Shown here: positions 16,070-25,578 of the stretch, piece by piece
How the letters are laid out: every line of letters starts with the position of its first letter
How positions within the stretch are numbered: the stretch's first letter is position 1
Assembly (NCBI GenBank): GCA_934101495.1
Contig: CAKORG010000007.1
Span: 1-49,698, forward strand
Direction: 5' to 3'
From: an uncultured Bacilli bacterium
GTDB lineage: Bacteria; Bacillota_I; Bacilli_A; RF39; UBA660
Length of the DNA: 49,698 nt
Program-made: the position numbers and the translations under genes
The notes under the pieces: generated by a model
Told to the model about the DNA's origin: nothing
The model's input: the letters and a program-made list of their open reading frames with translations, nothing else
Database searches by the model: none

Positions 16070-17352
16070 ACATATTTTTTTAAATATTTGAAATTAAGAA
16101 ATACCACGAATAAAATATTTATTATTTCTGCTACTACTAGGCTATAAATACCTATGTGACATAAAGATAAGATTGCCATAACTAAAAGTTTTAAAATAAC
16201 TCCCCATAAAGTTATGTTCATCGTAGTTTTGGCATAACCAAGTGCTTGAAGACTAGATGTAAGAACTCCTTCAAGATAAAACAAAACAAAAAATGGAGCT
16301 AAGACTTTGATATAATCTGAACCACTTGTAGTATTATACAAAGAGAAAAGTAAAGTATCTCTGAATGTAAAGATGATAAACGAGAAGAATATACCTATTA
16401 AAAGAGCAAATATTATGCTTTGGTGTATTCTTCTTTTTATCATTTTAGTATTGTTTTCACCATGAAATTTACTTATTTCAGGTAATAGTGATGTAGATAT
16501 GGCAGCAATAAAGAAACCTGGCATAGTAAGTAGTGCAAGAGAGTAGGCATTATAAGCACCGTATTCACGTAATATATACGAAGACGGATAACCTGAAAAT
16601 AAAAGTAAATTGGTAAGTATAATTGGTTCTAAGAAATAACCTATATTACCAATTATTCTACTTGATACTGTAGGTATAGAAATATTTAATATATCTCTAG
16701 TATGTTTTTTACTTGGAAGTAAATTAGTTTTAAAATTAATATGTTTAGGAATAAAAAACAAAAATACAATAATAGATGATATTTCCGATGCAATAGTTAA
16801 AAGTATTAAGCCTATGACAGCATGCATTACTGATTTTTTCATAAGAATGGGAAGTACTATGATAATTATGATAAGTCTAATTATTTGTTCTATAATATTA
16901 CTTGTTGCATGAGGAACCATATTTTGTTTACCTGCAAAATAGCCTTTTAAAACAGAAGAAATTGATACAAAAGGTAACGTAAGAGCAAAAGCAAGTAATA
17001 TCGGTGATGCAAGTGGTTCTTTTAAAAGACTGGTTGCGAGAAAATTCCTAGTTAGTAATATAATTAAAATAAGTATAAAATTAATAAATAAAATTAAAAA
17101 TGCAGCTGAAGTAAGAATACGTATAGAACGCCCTTTATTTTCTGAGACTAGTTTTGATATAGAAATAGGAATAGCTAAAGTGGCAATAGTAAGTAGCAGT
17201 GAATATGTCGGAGCAGCAATAGCATATAAACTTATTCCATATTCACCAATTATACGAGTGTAAATAACTTTGATAATAAAACCCAGGATTTTAGTTAAAA
17301 AACCACTACAAATAAGTATTAAAGTTGATTTTATGAATAAGTTTTTTCTCAT
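16066..17352 (-). CDS. Polysaccharide/lipid flippase of the MOP superfamily (SpoVB/MurJ-like)
   Basis: 428 residues with about twelve hydrophobic helices. The N-terminus, with FLTKILGFIIKVIYTRIIGEYG followed by YAIAAPTYSLLLTIATLAIPI, is characteristic of the SpoVB/polysaccharide-export branch, which moves lipid-linked saccharides (lipid II or surface polysaccharide precursors) across the membrane. Nothing else in the window suggests sporulation, so a cell-envelope role is more likely than a spore role. ATG 17352 lies behind AGGAGAAAT. Divergent from relA. Confidence 0.85.
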   Translation of the reverse strand: MRKNLFIKSTLILICSGFLTKILGFIIKVIYTRIIGEYGISLYAIAAPTYSLLLTIATLAIPISISKLVSENKGRSIRILTSAAFLILFINFILILIILLTRNFLATSLLKEPLASPILLAFALTLPFVSISSVLKGYFAGKQNMVPHATSNIIEQIIRLIIIIIVLPILMKKSVMHAVIGLILLTIASEISSIIVFLFFIPKHINFKTNLLPSKKHTRDILNISIPTVSSRIIGNIGYFLEPIILTNLLLFSGYPSSYILREYGAYNAYSLALLTMPGFFIAAISTSLLPEISKFHGENNTKMIKRRIHQSIIFALLIGIFFSFIIFTFRDTLLFSLYNTTSGSDYIKVLAPFFVLFYLEGVLTSSLQALGYAKTTMNITLWGVILKLLVMAILSLCHIGIYSLVVAEIINILFVVFLNFKYLKKYV

Positions 17353-17391
17353 GATAGGTTATTTCTCCTTTATTTAAATATAAAAATGTTA

Positions 17392-17397
17392 TATAAT
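17392..17397 (+). promoter_or_regulatory. -10 element for relA
   Basis: TATAAT at 17392-17397, about 25 bp before the relA start. No good -35 hexamer at 17 bp. Confidence 0.4.
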
Positions 17398-17422
17398 AAA
17401 TATATGTTGGAGGGTGGTTATT

Positions 17423-19546
17423 TTGCCAGATACAATTAGATTTGAAGATTTAGCATCATCTCTTTCTAAAAGAGATGATTTTGAAACTATAAAAAGAGCT
17501 TATGAATATGCAAAAAAAGAACATGAGGGAATGAAAAGACTTACAGGTGATGACTTTATAACTCATCCACTTGAAGTTACCAAAATACTTATGGAACTTA
17601 ATGTTGATGATACTACAATTATTGCAGCACTTTTACATGAAGTAATCAATAATGGTTCAAAAGTTTATGAAGACTTAGTAGAAGATTTCGGAGAAGATAT
17701 AGCTAAAATTGTTTTAAGTGTATCCAAAATTAATAAACTAGAGCTTCCTGATAATAATGAGTCTAGCGTTATATATTTAAGAAAAATATTAGTTGGTCTT
17801 GCTGAAGATGTTAGAGTTTTATATATTAAGCTTGCTGATAGACTTCACAACATGAGAACTAACTGGGCAATTAATCCTTTAAAACAAAAACAAAAAGCTG
17901 AAGAAACAATGTCTGTTTTAGTGCCAATTGCTCATAGACTTGGTATTAATTCTATTAAAAGTGAACTAGAAAATTTATCGCTATATTACTTAAAACCAGA
18001 CGTTTATAATGATATACTTGAAAAACTAAATGAAACTGTTGATGAACTAAATGATTGTCTTGAAGAAATGAAAAACAGCTTAATAGAAATTTTAACAGAC
18101 GCAGGCATTAAATTTGAAATAAAGGGCCGAGTTAAAAGTGTATATAGCATATACAATAAGCTTTCTAATGGTAAAGAGTGGAATAAAATATATGATATTT
18201 TAGCTTTACGTATATTTGTTAATGAAGAATCAGAATGTTATCAAGTTATTGGTTTAATACATTCAAGATTTAGGCCTATGCCAAAGAGATTCAAAGATTA
18301 CATTGCAAGCCCTAAAGAGAATATGTATCAATCTCTTCATACCACAGTTTATGGAGTTGAAGGTCATGTTTTTGAAGTTCAAGTTAGAACTTATGAAATG
18401 GATGAAATTGCTGAAAAAGGTATAGCAAGTCACTGGTCATATAAAGAAAAAGGTGCTAAAAAAATCCAAAATGTAATGGAACAAAAACTTGAAATGTTTA
18501 GAAATGTTATTGAAGCAAGCAATAATGATACCGACGCCGACTTTGAAAATATCGTTAATAGTGATATCTTTAGTGATTTGATTTATACATATACTCCGAA
18601 AGGCGATGTTGTTGAGCTTCCCATAGGTTCCACACCAATAGACTTTGCTTATAGAATACATTCCCATGTCGGTGATACCACTGTTGGGGCCATTGTAAAT
18701 GATCAAATTGTGCCACTTTCTTATGAACTTAAAAATGATGATGTCGTAAACATTAAAACTAATAATAATAGTTCACCAAATAAAGATTGGCTATCATTTG
18801 TTAAAACTAGTCAAGCTAAAAATAAAATAAAAGCTTATTTTAGTAAACAAGACAAAGAAGAATACATTGCCAAAGGTAAAAATATTTTAGAAACAGAACT
18901 AAGAAAAAGAAAACTATCGTTTAATGATGTTTTAAATAGTGATGCGATAAATAAAATAACTAAAGATTTAAAAATGAAAGATTTAGATGAAATATATTTA
19001 AGTATTGGTTCTTTAAGATTTACAGCAAGCTACATAATCAATTTAACAAAAGAAGATAAACATGAAGTAGATGACGTTTTATTTGAAAGAAAAGTTAATA
19101 CACCAAAGATTAATTATAAAAGTGATATATTAGTTGAAGGTATTCCTGATATTATGGTAAATATTGCCAAATGTTGTATGCCAATTAAAGGCGATGAGAT
19201 AGTTGGTTACATAACTAAAGGACAAGGTATTAGTGTTCATAAAAAGGGATGCAGCAACGTACCAGATAATGATAGAGTTGTAAGTGTTTCGTGGAATGCG
19301 GATGCCAGTAATTATTATTTTACTAATATTTATGTGTATGTTACATCTGGTTTTGATTTACTTGTTAATATTATAACTGAAGTTGGAAAAATGGGATGTA
19401 TAGTAAAAAGTTGTAATACTAAAGAACTTTATAATAAAACTATATATGAACTAAATATTAGAATAAAAGACAAAAAAGAATTAGAAGATGTTATGAAAAA
19501 TATTAGAAAAATACATAATGTTATAGAAGTAAAGGATGAAGTATAA
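17423..19546 (+). CDS. relA: Long RelA/SpoT-homologue (p)ppGpp synthetase with degenerate hydrolase site
   Basis: The start is taken as TTG 17423 (707 aa), 8 bases after GGAGGG; the GTG at 17414 is inside that site. The HD-type hydrolase domain (about 20-165) keeps His48 and His72, but the HD..ED motif reads HEVINN, so Asp78, Glu81 and Asp82 of the streptococcal enzyme become Glu, Asn and Asn. The synthetase domain is intact (YDILALRIFV, RFKDYIASPK, YQSLHTTVYG, EVQVRT). TGS (about 385-445), zinc-finger-type CCMPIKGDEIVGY and ACT domains follow, for ribosome control. Likely makes but may not degrade (p)ppGpp. The dtd start overlaps its stop. Confidence 0.9.
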   Translation: MPDTIRFEDLASSLSKRDDFETIKRAYEYAKKEHEGMKRLTGDDFITHPLEVTKILMELNVDDTTIIAALLHEVINNGSKVYEDLVEDFGEDIAKIVLSVSKINKLELPDNNESSVIYLRKILVGLAEDVRVLYIKLADRLHNMRTNWAINPLKQKQKAEETMSVLVPIAHRLGINSIKSELENLSLYYLKPDVYNDILEKLNETVDELNDCLEEMKNSLIEILTDAGIKFEIKGRVKSVYSIYNKLSNGKEWNKIYDILALRIFVNEESECYQVIGLIHSRFRPMPKRFKDYIASPKENMYQSLHTTVYGVEGHVFEVQVRTYEMDEIAEKGIASHWSYKEKGAKKIQNVMEQKLEMFRNVIEASNNDTDADFENIVNSDIFSDLIYTYTPKGDVVELPIGSTPIDFAYRIHSHVGDTTVGAIVNDQIVPLSYELKNDDVVNIKTNNNSSPNKDWLSFVKTSQAKNKIKAYFSKQDKEEYIAKGKNILETELRKRKLSFNDVLNSDAINKITKDLKMKDLDEIYLSIGSLRFTASYIINLTKEDKHEVDDVLFERKVNTPKINYKSDILVEGIPDIMVNIAKCCMPIKGDEIVGYITKGQGISVHKKGCSNVPDNDRVVSVSWNADASNYYFTNIYVYVTSGFDLLVNIITEVGKMGCIVKSCNTKELYNKTIYELNIRIKDKKELEDVMKNIRKIHNVIEVKDEV

Positions 19547-19980
19547 TGAGAGTAGTTGTTCAAAGAAGTAAGAAAAGTAATGTTGTAGTTGATGGTAAAC
19601 TTATAAATGAAATAGATAATGGTATGGTTTTACTCGTTTCATTTACTCAAGAGGACTCAGAGGATAATATTTTAAAAATGGTTAAAAAAATAGCTAATCT
19701 GAGAATATTTGATGATGAAAATGGAGTAATGAATAAATCCATCTTAGATGTGGGTGGAGAAATTTTATCTATTTCGCAGTTTACTTTGTATGCTGATACT
19801 ACGAAAGGTAATAGACCATCATATTTTAAAGCTTTAAATGGTGAGGAAGCAATTAAGTTATATGAAAGATTTAATGAAGAAATGAATAAATTAGTTCCCA
19901 CTAAACCAGGTATTTTCGGAGCTGAAATGATTTTAAACATCACCAATGATGGACCAATAACAATTTTGTTGGAGTTTTAA
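19546..19980 (+). CDS. dtd: D-aminoacyl-tRNA deacylase
   Basis: Removes D-amino acids (and glycine) wrongly attached to tRNA. 144 residues, normal length. The diagnostic SQFTLYAD motif and the cis-proline NDGPITILLEF at the C-terminus (NxGP type) are both present. The start overlaps the relA stop by one base (TAATG), reproducing the relA-dtd pairing seen widely in Firmicutes. Confidence 0.95.
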   Translation: MRVVVQRSKKSNVVVDGKLINEIDNGMVLLVSFTQEDSEDNILKMVKKIANLRIFDDENGVMNKSILDVGGEILSISQFTLYADTTKGNRPSYFKALNGEEAIKLYERFNEEMNKLVPTKPGIFGAEMILNITNDGPITILLEF

Positions 19981-20394
19981 GTGAAAATTTTAAACAAGTA
20001 TAAAACAATAATTTCATATTTAGTATCAAGTCTATTATCTTTCGGCGTAGATTTACTAGCCTTTAGTATAGTTTTATATTTTCTTAAAAATAAATTTTCT
20101 GAAAGTATACTTATTTCTTCATATATAGCTAGAACTATATCAAGTATATTTAATTATGTGATAAATAAAAAATTGGTATTTAAAAATAATGTTAAGAAAA
20201 ATTTTAAAGCTTTCATAGAATATTTTATTTTAGTAATCATTAATATCACTATATCTGGAACACTAGTTACTAAAGTGTATAAACATATCCATTGGAACGC
20301 AACCATTATAAAAGCTTTAGTTGATGGATTAATATTCATTGTTAATTATTTTCTTCAAAAGTATGTTATATTTAAACAAAAGGCTATAAACTAG
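19981..20394 (+). CDS. GtrA-family membrane protein
   Basis: 137 residues with four hydrophobic helices and the GtrA-like pattern SFGVDLLAFSIVLYF, IARTISSIFNYVINKKLVF and a C-terminal VNYFLQKYVIFK. Members are thought to move undecaprenyl-linked sugars or assist cell-surface glycosylation. GTG start at 19981, immediately after the dtd stop, with TTGGAG upstream. The stop codon is inside the terminator hairpin. Confidence 0.85.
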   Translation: MKILNKYKTIISYLVSSLLSFGVDLLAFSIVLYFLKNKFSESILISSYIARTISSIFNYVINKKLVFKNNVKKNFKAFIEYFILVIINITISGTLVTKVYKHIHWNATIIKALVDGLIFIVNYFLQKYVIFKQKAIN

Positions 20395-20410
20395 CCTTTT
20401 GTTTTATATT
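20374..20410 (+). terminator. Terminator of relA-dtd-gtrA
   Basis: AAACAAAAGGCTA (20374-20386), loop TAAAC, TAGCCTTTTGTTT (20392-20404), T-rich tail. Confidence 0.9.
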
Positions 20411-20636
20411 TGTAAAATAATATCATGATAAATTCATAAAGTTGCAAAAAAGAACTTAAACATAATAAGATAATTTTGCATGGCACTATTAAAAAGTTAC
20501 AAAGAAAAGACCAAATTAAGCATGAACTTAACTAGGTATATAATAGGTATGAACTTTGAAGAGCAAATACAAAAAGTATTAACTATGTAATTTTTTGTGA
20601 TTTTATGGATTTATCCTGACAAAAGAGGAAAAAAAC
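20411..20636. other. Intergenic stretch upstream of the aspS leader
   Basis: AT-rich, no supported gene. A TATAAT near 20540 is followed by a 13-codon frame (ATG at about 20550), but there is no ribosome site or conserved feature to support it. Confidence 0.4.
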
Positions 20637-20665
20637 TAGACAAATGTCAAAAAAAGTAGTATAGT
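20637..20665 (+). promoter_or_regulatory. Promoter of the aspS T-box transcript
   Basis: TAGACA (20637-20642), a 17-bp spacer, TATAGT (20660-20665). The transcript would start about 20672, just before Stem I. Confidence 0.7.
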
Positions 20666-20671
20666 GTATTT

Positions 20672-20886
20672 ATAAATTTATTGGCAAGCCAGTAATTAAT
20701 TGAAGTTTTAAAGAGAGCTAACATTTGGTGAAAGTTAGTAAATGAATATTAATGAAGATAATGCCTAAAAGGTAAACGGGATAGCCCGATACAGCATATA
20801 AATGAAGATGCATAGAGTTCTATGAATTAAGGTGGCACCGCGGATTATTATTCGTCCTTAAGCTATATTAATTTATAGAACTTTTT
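20672..20886 (+). promoter_or_regulatory. T-box riboswitch, tRNA-Asp responsive
   Basis: Contains the T-box sequence AAGGTGGCACCGCGG at 20829-20843. The Stem I base is GGCA (20683-20686) with TGCC (20762-20765); next to it on the 3' side is the probable specifier codon GAT (20757-20759) for aspartate, agreeing with the downstream aspS. Antiterminator: TTAAGG (20827-20832) with CCTTAA (20856-20861). Competing terminator: AGTTCTAT (20816-20823) with ATAGAACT (20875-20882) and a T run to 20886. Uncharged tRNA-Asp should favour readthrough into aspS. Confidence 0.92.
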
Positions 20887-20904
20887 ACATATAAGGAGGA
20901 TATT

Positions 20905-22644
20905 ATGAAAGGAAATATGTATAGAGATATTTATTGTGGAGAAGTAGATTCTTCATATATAGGCAAAGAACTTAAATTAGCTGGGTGGGTTAATAGTATA
21001 AGAAACTTAGGTAATTTAATATTTGTTACTTTAAGAGATGAAACTGGAATAGTACAGTTAATTAGTGAAGATGGTGAGCTATTCAAAGATGTACATAGAG
21101 AAGCAACTATTACAATTACAGGATTAGTTGAAGCTAGAACACCAGATATGGTTAATAAAAACATGAAAACTGGAGAAGTTGAAGTTAGAGTAAAAACTTT
21201 AGAAGTTCTTGGGGATTGCACTAATATACTTCCATTTGAAATTAATAAATCAAAAGAATCTAATGAAGATACAAGACTTAAATATCGTTATTTGGATTTA
21301 AGAAATAAGGAAGTACATGATACAATAGTTTTTAGAAGTAAAGTTATAGATTTTATCAGAAATTCAATGAAAGATTTAGATTTTCTAGAAATTCAAACAC
21401 CAATTATAACTGCCACTAGTCCAGAAGGTGCCAGAGACTTTATTATACCATCAAGAAAATTTCCAGGTAAGTTTTATGCATTACCTCAATCACCACAAAT
21501 ATTTAAACAATTATTAATGGTTTCTGGTTTTAATAAATATTTTCAAATAGCACCTTGTTTCAGAGATGAAGACCCAAGAAGTGATAGATTATATGGGGAA
21601 TTCTATCAATTAGACTTTGAAATGAGTTTTGCAACCGATGAAGATGTCTATAAAATTGGTGAAAAACTATATTATGACATATTTACTAAATTTAGTGATA
21701 AATATGTAAGTCCAGCTCCATTTAGAAGAATTAAGTATAAAGATGCAATACTTAAATACGGTAGTGATAAGCCAGATTTAAGAAATCCTTTAATCATCGA
21801 AGATATAACTGATATTATGGAAAAAAGTGATTTTGCACCATTTAAAAATACTACTATTAGATGTATTAAAGTAGGAAATTTAGAAAAATCTAATTCTTGG
21901 TTTAAATCTATGGAAGAATATGTAAAAGGAATACATGGAGTACTTGGCTATATCCAAGTAAAAGAAGGACTAGAATTTAAGTCATCACTTGCCAAATTTA
22001 TGAATGATGATGTTAAAAAAGAACTTATAGAAAGACTTAGTTTAAAAACAGGGGATGCAATATTTATTGTAGCTGATCCTAAAAGATGTGCAAGAATAAT
22101 GGGAAATCTACGTACTAAACTTGGAAATGAACTTGGTTTAATAGATAAAGATAAATATGAATTTTGTATAGTTAATGACTTTCCATTCTATGAAGAAAAT
22201 GAAGAAACAGGAGCTATTGAATTCTCTCACAATCCATTTAGTATGCCAAAGGGTGGATTGGAAGCTCTAAACAATAAAAATCCATTTGAAATCGAAGCAT
22301 ATCAATATGACTTTGTTTGTAATGGTTTTGAAATGGCTAGTGGGGGAGTTAGAAATCACTCACCAGAAGTGCTAAAGAAAGCTTTTGAACTTGTGGGTTA
22401 CAACGAAGATGTTGTAAAATCTAAATTTCCAAGTCTATATGAAGCTTTTAAATATGGAGCACCTCCTCATGCTGGAATGGCACCTGGCTTAGACAGAATC
22501 ATAATGCTTCTAAGAGATGAAGAAAACATCAGAGAAATAGTACCTTTCCCAATCGGAGCTAATGGAGCTGATGCTATGATGGGCTGTCCTGGTGATGCTT
22601 TTCCAGAACAACTAAAAGAAGCTCATATAAAGTTAGATGAATAG
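20905..22644 (+). CDS. aspS: Aspartyl-tRNA synthetase
   Basis: Class II enzyme charging tRNA-Asp. It has an N-terminal OB fold (GWVNSIRNLGNLIFVTLRDE), class II motif 2 near CFRDEDPRSDR, a bacterial-type GAD insertion, then the FDFVCNG-like region (YQYDFVCNGFEMASGG) and motif 3 GLDRIIMLL. At 579 aa it is the long bacterial type, so either discriminating or non-discriminating; the presence of asnS in the same cluster suggests discrimination is possible. ATG 20905 with AAGGAGGAT. Controlled by the upstream T-box. Confidence 0.96.
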   Translation: MKGNMYRDIYCGEVDSSYIGKELKLAGWVNSIRNLGNLIFVTLRDETGIVQLISEDGELFKDVHREATITITGLVEARTPDMVNKNMKTGEVEVRVKTLEVLGDCTNILPFEINKSKESNEDTRLKYRYLDLRNKEVHDTIVFRSKVIDFIRNSMKDLDFLEIQTPIITATSPEGARDFIIPSRKFPGKFYALPQSPQIFKQLLMVSGFNKYFQIAPCFRDEDPRSDRLYGEFYQLDFEMSFATDEDVYKIGEKLYYDIFTKFSDKYVSPAPFRRIKYKDAILKYGSDKPDLRNPLIIEDITDIMEKSDFAPFKNTTIRCIKVGNLEKSNSWFKSMEEYVKGIHGVLGYIQVKEGLEFKSSLAKFMNDDVKKELIERLSLKTGDAIFIVADPKRCARIMGNLRTKLGNELGLIDKDKYEFCIVNDFPFYEENEETGAIEFSHNPFSMPKGGLEALNNKNPFEIEAYQYDFVCNGFEMASGGVRNHSPEVLKKAFELVGYNEDVVKSKFPSLYEAFKYGAPPHAGMAPGLDRIIMLLRDEENIREIVPFPIGANGADAMMGCPGDAFPEQLKEAHIKLDE

Positions 22645-22657
22645 AAAGGTTTAGAAA

Positions 22658-23380
22658 ATGCTTAAAAGGGTTGATGAAAATAAAATAAATTTAGAACATT
22701 CATATTTTCATTTTACAAATATAAATAACATTGATAGAATTGAAAAAAATAATCTTCTTCCCAAAATCGGTGAAAATGCATCAATGATCGAGGAAACTGA
22801 AAAGATATTTTTCTCCATTGGTGCCAGTGGCATATTAAAACTTCAAGACGTTTGGCTTAAATGGATGATGAATAGAATGTTCGGAGAATACAATTTAAAG
22901 AAAAAATACGATGATGATAATTATAGCATAAAACTTCATGATTGGGTTAACGAATTTCTAACAAAAGAATATAAAAAAAATGAAGCAAAGAAAAAAGCTT
23001 TATTTACCAAATATTATCATGACATGTTAGAAAATGTTTATCTAGAACTTAATTTAACTAATGGTTATGACTATGATAAGAATGACTATGACGAAGTAAA
23101 ACTAAGACTAAGTAAAGACACAACCTCAGTTGATTATTTGCTTATGAAAGAAATGTATGGCGAGTATAGCGATGTCACTAACATAAATATGGAAGACTGG
23201 AACATGCACACTATAAGAAATAGGTATGTTAAACCAAGATTTTTCAGAGTTATAACTTACAAAGATAAAGATATCACTGTAATTGAAATGTTAAAACTTA
23301 TATATAAAAAGTACAAAGATACAAATTATGATCTATTAGATGACTTTATGACTTGGTTAGAAAGTAATGAAAATATGTAG
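22658..23380 (+). CDS. Uncharacterised protein
   Basis: 240 residues, not recognised. Starts 13 bases after aspS with AAAGGT upstream, so it is in the T-box operon and ends at the terminator at 23416. The N-terminus, HSYFHFTNINNIDRIEKNNLLP, has the shape of the first strand and loop of ADP-ribosyltransferase-fold toxins (H-F-T, N-x-x-x-I, x-x-N-x-L), but no further catalytic motif can be identified, so this remains weak. The remainder is mostly alpha-helical, rich in Lys, Asp and Tyr, with no membrane helix. In-operon position would fit a stress or translation link; inference only. Confidence 0.6.
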   Translation: MLKRVDENKINLEHSYFHFTNINNIDRIEKNNLLPKIGENASMIEETEKIFFSIGASGILKLQDVWLKWMMNRMFGEYNLKKKYDDDNYSIKLHDWVNEFLTKEYKKNEAKKKALFTKYYHDMLENVYLELNLTNGYDYDKNDYDEVKLRLSKDTTSVDYLLMKEMYGEYSDVTNINMEDWNMHTIRNRYVKPRFFRVITYKDKDITVIEMLKLIYKKYKDTNYDLLDDFMTWLESNENM

Positions 23381-23415
23381 CAAAAGTAATTTTCGTAAAC
23401 ATATTGATAAAATTT

Positions 23416-23441
23416 AAGGAAATAGTATTCTATTTCCTTTT
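23416..23441 (+). terminator. Terminator of the aspS operon
   Basis: AAGGAAATAG (23416-23425), loop TATT, CTATTTCCTT (23430-23439), then TT. Short U run. Confidence 0.7.
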
Positions 23442-23481
23442 GAATTGTGTTAAAATAAGTAATATTGAAAGGACAGATATA

Positions 23482-24177
23482 ATGATGAATTTAAATAAAG
23501 ATGAAGCAAGATTATATAATTTTGTAATTGAAATCATTAATCAAGTAATGGATAACTACGGCTATGATATTGTGTTAGGAAAAGAAAAGAGTAGTAAATG
23601 TTATACAAGTGATTTCGAAAATATTTATGTCTTTAATGAAAATGACACTATATATGACAAAGCTGAACTAATTAGCTTAGGTTACTATCTTTTTAAAAGA
23701 CTTGGTCTTGAAGATATTGAACTATCAATTAATAAAAATGCTGAATTATGTGATTTATTAGATATTTTAGATATAGAGTATTTAACTAACTTAAATGATA
23801 ATGACTTAGTTTGGAACTATGTTTTTGAAAATGTTATTATTGGTAGTGGTTCAAATAATAGTTTTAAATTGGATATTAAAAAGCTTATAAATCAGTTAAT
23901 GAAAAAAATTAATATAGATGCACTACAAAGAATAATAGATGTAAATATCAAAGCAGTTAGTGAAGAAGAATTATACCATGCATTAAAAGTTGCCCAAGAT
24001 TTAAGATTAAATAATATAAATGTGTTAATAAATAAAAAAAATGATAGTAAATTTGATATTTTACTAAAAGACGAAGATTTAAAAAAAGGCATAATTACTG
24101 TTAGAGATAATCATGTAAATGAAGAATTTAAAATTGATGAATCAGAAATAGTTGATTATATTTTAGGAAATATTTAG
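23482..24177 (+). CDS. Uncharacterised protein between aspS and asnS
   Basis: The start is ATG 23482 (231 aa), behind GAAAGGA. Earlier in-frame starts lie inside the preceding terminator. Acidic, Asn/Leu-rich protein with no signal peptide or membrane helix; predominantly helical, with a run of Asp/Leu repeats near residues 75-95 (LCDLLDILDIEYL). Not recognised. It is 16 bases upstream of asnS and probably co-transcribed with it. Confidence 0.6.
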   Translation: MMNLNKDEARLYNFVIEIINQVMDNYGYDIVLGKEKSSKCYTSDFENIYVFNENDTIYDKAELISLGYYLFKRLGLEDIELSINKNAELCDLLDILDIEYLTNLNDNDLVWNYVFENVIIGSGSNNSFKLDIKKLINQLMKKINIDALQRIIDVNIKAVSEEELYHALKVAQDLRLNNINVLINKKNDSKFDILLKDEDLKKGIITVRDNHVNEEFKIDESEIVDYILGNI

Positions 24178-24193
24178 AAAGAAGGATGTTAAA

Positions 24194-25570
24194 ATGACAG
24201 TAAAAGAATTACAAAAAGAAGAAAGTAAATATATAGGTAAAGAAATAGAGATTAGTGGATGGATTAGAAATCATAGACCTCAAAAAGAATTTGGTTTCAT
24301 TGACTTTTCAGATGGAACGAGTTTTAAACACTTGCAAATTGTCTATACTAAAGAGTTGATGGATTTTGATAAAATAGTGAAGCTACATAATGGCTCAAGC
24401 ATTAAGGTTTCTGGAGTTTACGTAAAGTCTGAGGGTAGTGGACAAGATTATGAACTAAAAGCAAAGACTATTGAACTTTTAGGTGATTGTCCAGAAGATT
24501 ATCCACTTCAACCTAAAAAACATAGTATGGAATTTTTAAGAAGTATTGCTTATCTTAGACCTAGAGCCAATACTTTTCAAGCAGTATTTAGGGTAAGAAG
24601 TGTAGCAGCTTATGCAATTCATAAATATTTTCAAGATGGAAATTATATCTATGTGCATACACCACTTTTAACAACAGCAGATTGTGAAGGATCAGACCAA
24701 ATGTTCAAAGTTACTACATTTGATCTAGATAATCTACCTAAAAAAGATGGCAAAGTTGACTATAATAAAGACTTATTTAATAAAAAGACTTTTATCACAG
24801 GTTCAGGACAACTTCACGGTGAAACATTTGCTCTTGCGTTCAGCAAAATTTATACTTTCGGACCAACTTTTAGATGTGAAAATTCAAATACAAAAACTCA
24901 TGCCAATGAATTTTGGATGATTGAACCAGAAATTGCTTTTGCTGATTTAGAAGACTTAATGGATATTGAAGAAGATTTCCTAAAATATATAGTTAAGTAC
25001 GTTCTAGAAAATTGTCCAGAAGAAATTGAATTCTTTGATAAATTTGTAGAAAAAGGATTAAAAGAAAAACTAGAAAAGGTTATTAATAGCAGCTTTGTTA
25101 GAATAGATCATAAAGATGTAATTGACTTACTTAAAAATAGTGGAGAAAAATGGGAATTTACTCCGGATTATGATGATGACATAGCTAAAGAACACGAAAA
25201 ATGGCTTACAAATCACTTTAATGGCCCAGTATTTGTTAAAAATTGGCCAAAAGACATTAAGGCTTACTATATGAAGCTTAATCCAGATGGTAAAACAGTA
25301 GCTGGAGTTGATTTAGAAGTTCCTGGAGCTGGAGAACTAATTGGTGGTTCACAAAGAGAAGAAAAACTTGATGTTTTACTAGAACGTATGGAAGAACTAG
25401 GAGTCGATAAAGAAACGATAGATTGGTATGTTAATCTAAGAAGATATGGCGGATGTATTCATTCAGGATTTGGAATGGGATTTGAAAGACTTATTATGTA
25501 CCTAACAGGTATTGAAAATATTCGAGATGTTATTCCATATCCAAGAACTCCAGGTTCATGTGAATTTTAG
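24194..25570 (+). CDS. asnS: Asparaginyl-tRNA synthetase
   Basis: Class II synthetase charging tRNA-Asn. An N-terminal OB fold (ISGWIRNHRPQKEFGFIDF) is followed by the catalytic core: TTADCEGSDQMF, the ITGSGQLHGE block, motif 2 GPTFRCENSNT and motif 3 GFGMGFERLIMYL. The length, 458 aa, is typical. ATG 24194 with GAAGGATG. With GatCAB in the same block, direct charging of Asn means the amidotransferase is probably needed mainly for Gln-tRNA(Gln). Confidence 0.96.
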   Translation: MTVKELQKEESKYIGKEIEISGWIRNHRPQKEFGFIDFSDGTSFKHLQIVYTKELMDFDKIVKLHNGSSIKVSGVYVKSEGSGQDYELKAKTIELLGDCPEDYPLQPKKHSMEFLRSIAYLRPRANTFQAVFRVRSVAAYAIHKYFQDGNYIYVHTPLLTTADCEGSDQMFKVTTFDLDNLPKKDGKVDYNKDLFNKKTFITGSGQLHGETFALAFSKIYTFGPTFRCENSNTKTHANEFWMIEPEIAFADLEDLMDIEEDFLKYIVKYVLENCPEEIEFFDKFVEKGLKEKLEKVINSSFVRIDHKDVIDLLKNSGEKWEFTPDYDDDIAKEHEKWLTNHFNGPVFVKNWPKDIKAYYMKLNPDGKTVAGVDLEVPGAGELIGGSQREEKLDVLLERMEELGVDKETIDWYVNLRRYGGCIHSGFGMGFERLIMYLTGIENIRDVIPYPRTPGSCEF

Positions 25571-25578
25571 AGGTGTTT

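Noticed and set aside
20550..20591. 13-codon frame upstream of the aspS leader
   Set aside because: No ribosome site; position right after a -10-like sequence is coincidental as far as can be seen.
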